Source: an uncultured Campylobacter sp. (GTDB taxonomy: Bacteria; Actinomycetota; Actinomycetes; Mycobacteriales; Mycobacteriaceae). Taken from it: DNA of 44,700 nt. Under the pieces are notes generated by a model. The model was not told the DNA's origin. It saw only the letters and a list, made by a program, of their open reading frames with translations, and did no database searches. A program made the translations under genes and the position numbers. Shown here piece after piece: positions 41,717-44,700 of the stretch. How positions within the stretch are numbered: position 1 is the first letter of the stretch; each line of letters begins with the position of its first letter. The DNA lies in assembly GCA_946221035.1 (NCBI GenBank), contig CAMIME010000015.1, positions 1 to 44,700 on the forward strand, given 5' to 3'.

Positions 41717-42265
41717 TCATACCTCCTCGAATAGTGACGCTATACCCGCAGTGGGTTTGCAGTCTGTCATGTCAACCCACTGGAAGCTGCCGTGGTCTCC
41801 AAATAGGAATCCCGCCTGTGTTTCTGTTCCACTTTGGGGATCAACCAACACGATACCGTCTTTCCGGTGCTCCCAACCCATTACGTGCGATGGGAAACCT
41901 GAATATCGCAGTAACCCGTAATGGCCGACAGGAGTTTGATTGAGCTGCACGCGAATGGTAGCGGGTGTTGATCCCTTACGGTTTGACCATGCAGGTGGAT
42001 GTCCTGCTTGGGTGTGCCAAAACTTCGTACTGTGAACGGCTGTCGAACCGGCAACCCCGGGTGGATCGTAAGGTCCCGGGGGCGCAACCGTGTTGTATCC
42101 GAGTTTCCGAAGCAGCCAGGCGTGGCAGCTCAGGACACAATTTTCTGTGTCTTGGCACGGATTGGCGCCTGATAGAGCGGTGTCCCGACTTTTCTGTGGA
42201 TTTTTCCGGGACAGTCCGCGAATTCGGGGAGGACGTTTGCCCCGCTCGTTGTTTCTCCAGTCCAT
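41717..42265 (-). CDS. Papain-fold toxin-like module (polymorphic toxin C-terminal domain)
   Basis: A 182-residue protein resembling the C-terminal Tox-PL (papain-fold) domain of polymorphic toxins. The catalytic triad pattern is visible: NCVLSCHAWLLRKLGYNT (Cys 43 or 47), SHVMGWEH (His 127) and VLVDPQSGTE (Asp 142, Gln 144). There is no signal peptide, N-terminal trafficking domain or repeat region; the GNAT gene ends 13 nt upstream. It may be an orphan cassette or the remnant of a longer toxin. The insert has about 50-55% G+C in sampled lines against 65-75% around it. Confidence 0.65.
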   Translation of the reverse strand: MDWRNNERGKRPPRIRGLSRKNPQKSRDTALSGANPCQDTENCVLSCHAWLLRKLGYNTVAPPGPYDPPGVAGSTAVHSTKFWHTQAGHPPAWSNRKGSTPATIRVQLNQTPVGHYGLLRYSGFPSHVMGWEHRKDGIVLVDPQSGTETQAGFLFGDHGSFQWVDMTDCKPTAGIASLFEEV

Positions 42266-42278
42266 TGCAGCACCGCCG

Positions 42279-43358
42279 CTAGCGCGTCGCCTGCCACGCA
42301 GTCGTCGACGACACCACCGAGGCGCCTAGCGTGCGCATGATCGCCTCCGCCGCCGCGGATCCGGCGGGGTAGGAGCAGTAGACCGTGTCCAGGTCCTCCC
42401 ACACCTCGCGGGCGCGCTCAAGCGTCGCACGAATCACCGCCGAGCCCACCAGGCGGCCGCGGTACTCGGGCAGCACGTAGATCAGGCCGAGTTCACACAC
42501 CTTCGGGTCGTCGGAGCGGTACTGCACCACCTCACACATCCCCACGAGCTGGCCTGCCACACGGGCAATGCCGGTGAGCTGCATCCCGCCGCGGTCGGTG
42601 AGTCGCTCCCCGGCGTCGATGATGCGCTGCAGATCCCACTGGATGGTCTGCAGTTCGAGGTCGCCCCGTGGGTAGTCGCGGGAGGCGGAGGTGAGCAGGG
42701 CTGAGAATTCTTCGAGTTCGCTCACAGCGGCGGTGCGGGCCACCCCAAAACCTGGGCCTTCAACCACCTCGACGGAGACCTCGCCCAAGGACTCCAGCCG
42801 GTCATCGTGCGCAACGGAGAAGGTGGCCTGATCTTCCCGGAACGCCCTCCTGTACCCGGACGTGTGAAGGGCGGGCGGCTCGAAGTCGCCTGGCGCGTGA
42901 GTGACCCAGACGTGTCGGGTGGGGCGGTTGAGGGATACCGAAAGCTCGTCGAGAAGCGAAAGTGCGCACTGCCATGGGGCGTCGGGCCATGCGTCGCCGG
43001 GCAGCGGAGCGAGCGCAGAGTCGTAGACGATGTTGGCCTCGAGGACGTCGAGGTCCTCGAGCAGTGGCAGCGATACGAAGACCCAGGCGTCGACGTGCGA
43101 CAAGTCGTCGAGGCCGAGCTCCTGGTAACCAAGGGCGGTGACGGGGCGCAGGGCGGCGCGGTCGACGAGCGCGAACAGCAGCGCCTCGGACTCGGCGGAG
43201 GGTTCCAGGCGCTTGGCAATGTGGGAGGCGGTCACGCCGGAGGTGGCCAGGCCGGTGATGTCCTGGATTGCGAGGGTGGCGGAGAACGCGTAGGCCCCGA
43301 CCACGGCTTCCGATGTCTCGGAGCCAGGTCGGGGCACGTGGAGCAGGGGCGTGAGCAC
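42279..43358 (-). CDS. GNAT family N-acetyltransferase
   Basis: A 359-residue protein with two acetyltransferase-like halves. The C-terminal half has the acetyl-CoA-binding region (GLIYVLPEYRGRLVGSAVIR near residue 307) preceded by GIARVAGQLVGMCEVVQYRS; the N-terminal half is more degenerate. The GTG at 43358 overlaps the DUF349 stop (TAGTG), marking coupled translation. The substrate is unknown. It is the last core gene before the low-G+C toxin insert. Confidence 0.8.
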   Translation of the reverse strand: MLTPLLHVPRPGSETSEAVVGAYAFSATLAIQDITGLATSGVTASHIAKRLEPSAESEALLFALVDRAALRPVTALGYQELGLDDLSHVDAWVFVSLPLLEDLDVLEANIVYDSALAPLPGDAWPDAPWQCALSLLDELSVSLNRPTRHVWVTHAPGDFEPPALHTSGYRRAFREDQATFSVAHDDRLESLGEVSVEVVEGPGFGVARTAAVSELEEFSALLTSASRDYPRGDLELQTIQWDLQRIIDAGERLTDRGGMQLTGIARVAGQLVGMCEVVQYRSDDPKVCELGLIYVLPEYRGRLVGSAVIRATLERAREVWEDLDTVYCSYPAGSAAAEAIMRTLGASVVSSTTAWQATR

Positions 43359-44700
43359 TAGCCTTCGTTCACAGCCTTGGCGGCGACGTCGGCGAACTCC
43401 TGCCACTGGGCGGCTTGCTCGCGAAGGGCTGCGGCCTTCGCGGCGTCGCCCTTGGCCTCGGCGGCCTCGGCCTGGCGGGTGAAGTCGTCGGCCTTGACCT
43501 GGAACTGGTTCGCCTTGTCCTGCTGGGCCGGGTTGGATTTGCGCCACTGCGATTCTTCAGCGTCGGCGACGCGGCGCTCGATCGCGCCAATCTTGTCCTC
43601 GTACTCGCGCACGCGACCGCGCGGGACGTAACCGATTTCGTCCCACTTGTCCTGCAGCTCACGCAGCTTCGCCTTGGCGCCGCCGAGGCCCTTGGCGGGG
43701 TCGATCTGCGCGTCGTACTCCGCCAGCAGCGCGTCCTTGGCGGCAGCGTTGTCCTCGAACTCGCGGTCGCGCTCGGCGTTGACTGCGTTGCGAGCCTCAA
43801 AGAAGTGGTCCTGGGCTGCGCGGAATCGCTCCCACAGCTTGTCGTCCACGTCGCGCGGGGCGCGGCCGGCGGCCTTCCACTCGGTCATCAGGTCGCGGTA
43901 CGCGCGCGCGGTCTCGCCCCAATCCGTGGAATCCTGCAGGGCCTCGGCGCGGGCGACTAAGTCTTCCTTGGCCTTCTTCGCGGCTGCGCGGCCCCGGTCG
44001 AGTTCCGCGAAGTGGGCGCCGCGGCGGCGATTGAAGCTGTCGCGGGCTCGCGAGTAGCGCTTCCACAGCGCGTCGTCGGTGGCGCGGTCGATGCCGCGGA
44101 TGGTGCGCCACTCCTCCAAGATGTCGCGGATGCGGTCGCCCGCCACCTTCCATTCGGTCGAGTTCTCCGCCAGGTCCTCGGCTTCCGCGGCGAGCGCTTC
44201 CTTCCGGGCAATCGCAGCTTGTCGACGCTCCGCCTTCGCCGCCTTGGCCTCCTCCCGCGCCTCGGCCGACGCGCCGATGACGGAGTCCAGGCGGGAATCG
44301 ACGGCATCGATGTCGCCAATCACGGCTGCCTCACCGAGCGAATCTTTCAGCTGCTGCGCGCTCTTGCGAATGGAATCGGCGTCTTCCGGGTGCGCCTTCA
44401 GGCGAGATTCGAGCAGCTCAACCTCGGTCACAAGGTCGTCGTAGCGGCTTCCGTAGTGGGCCAGTCCCTCTTCCGGCGTGCCAGCCTGCCACGAACCAAT
44501 TTGGCGCTCTTCGCCGCCGCGGGTGAGGAAGACGTTGCCATCGGCGTCAACGCGGCCGAACTGGGACGGGTCGGATGCTTGGCGCGCGGCTGGCACCGGC
44601 GTTGGGGTGGACTGCGGCGCCGCCGGTTTCGCACCCGGGCGGGGACCAGGTTTCGCGCCCGGCCGGGGGCCGGGCTTCGGCGTGTTCGACCCGGGGGTTG
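43358..44700 (-). CDS. DUF349 domain-containing protein (5' end outside window)
   Basis: The frame is open to the window edge, with about 447 visible residues. An N-terminal Pro/Gly/Lys-rich stretch with PGPRPGAK repeated twice leads into a long charged helical protein with repeated DUF349 units (WRTIRGIDRATDDALWKRYS, WKAAGRAPRDVDDKLWERFR, then WDEIGYVPRGRVREYED). The mycobacterial counterpart is Rv2731. The function is unknown; the heptad pattern suggests a coiled-coil scaffold. The true start is not visible. Confidence 0.88.
   Translation of the reverse strand, partial: TPGSNTPKPGPRPGAKPGPRPGAKPAAPQSTPTPVPAARQASDPSQFGRVDADGNVFLTRGGEERQIGSWQAGTPEEGLAHYGSRYDDLVTEVELLESRLKAHPEDADSIRKSAQQLKDSLGEAAVIGDIDAVDSRLDSVIGASAEAREEAKAAKAERRQAAIARKEALAAEAEDLAENSTEWKVAGDRIRDILEEWRTIRGIDRATDDALWKRYSRARDSFNRRRGAHFAELDRGRAAAKKAKEDLVARAEALQDSTDWGETARAYRDLMTEWKAAGRAPRDVDDKLWERFRAAQDHFFEARNAVNAERDREFEDNAAAKDALLAEYDAQIDPAKGLGGAKAKLRELQDKWDEIGYVPRGRVREYEDKIGAIERRVADAEESQWRKSNPAQQDKANQFQVKADDFTRQAEAAEAKGDAAKAAALREQAAQWQEFADVAAKAVNEG

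Overview
This 44.7 kb window is high-G+C actinobacterial chromosome, almost certainly from a Corynebacterium species. The gene order (infB, rbfA, nrnA-like, dinF-like, pptH/pptT, truB, ribF, rpsO, pnp, dapB, thyX-like, dapA, rnj, ftsK, terC, pgsA, cinA, clgR, pspA, bioNMY, DUF3046, recA, recX, miaB, Rv2732c-like, DUF349) follows the conserved backbone known from Corynebacterium and Mycobacterium. Many genes have a TANNNT hexamer 6-8 nt upstream of the start codon, the layout of corynebacterial leaderless transcripts.

Region by region. 1-8123: translation and ribosome maturation (infB, rbfA), a DHH nanoRNase, a MATE exporter, an overlapping pair of putative phosphopantetheinyl hydrolase and phosphopantetheinyl transferase, truB, then divergently ribF and a nucleoside hydrolase. 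8228-10924: rpsO and pnp. 10992-18777: an accessory block containing a succinate-semialdehyde dehydrogenase, two DUF2236 (MpaB-like oxygenase) genes flanking a DUF6230/DUF6114 exported/membrane pair, a compact FAD oxidoreductase co-oriented with the second DUF2236 gene, an AMIN-like lipoprotein and a small membrane protein. 18852-23246: lysine/diaminopimelate genes dapB and dapA around a ThyX homologue that has lost the ThyX signature, followed by RNase J with a Gly/Asn/Arg-rich N-terminal tail. 23356-24930: two tandem related secreted proteins and a DinB-like TIGR03085 protein. 24987-33242: ftsK, an HNH/DUF222 nuclease, a TerC protein behind a yybP-ykoY manganese riboswitch, yciI, pgsA, cinA, clgR and pspA (envelope stress). 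33296-37356: the biotin ECF transporter bioYMN, DUF3046, recA and recX. 37403-39285: a bioW-bioF operon for the early steps of biotin synthesis behind a BioQ-type palindrome. 39297 to the end: miaB, a Rv2732c-type membrane protein, a low-G+C insert carrying a papain-fold toxin module and a probable immunity gene, a GNAT acetyltransferase and the 3' part of a DUF349 gene.

Themes. Biotin is covered twice (uptake by bioYMN, synthesis from pimelate by bioWF), and both promoters carry the same TACCTGAAC half-site, which suggests shared control. The DUF2236/DUF6230/DUF6114/FAD block is the best candidate for an undescribed system, probably redox chemistry connected with the cell envelope. A ten-base word, GCTTATCGAC, occurs eight times, far above expectation, and is concentrated at gene ends. 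The toxin/immunity pair and the broken ThyX are the clearest accessory or decaying elements. No rRNA, tRNA, CRISPR array or insertion sequence was seen.
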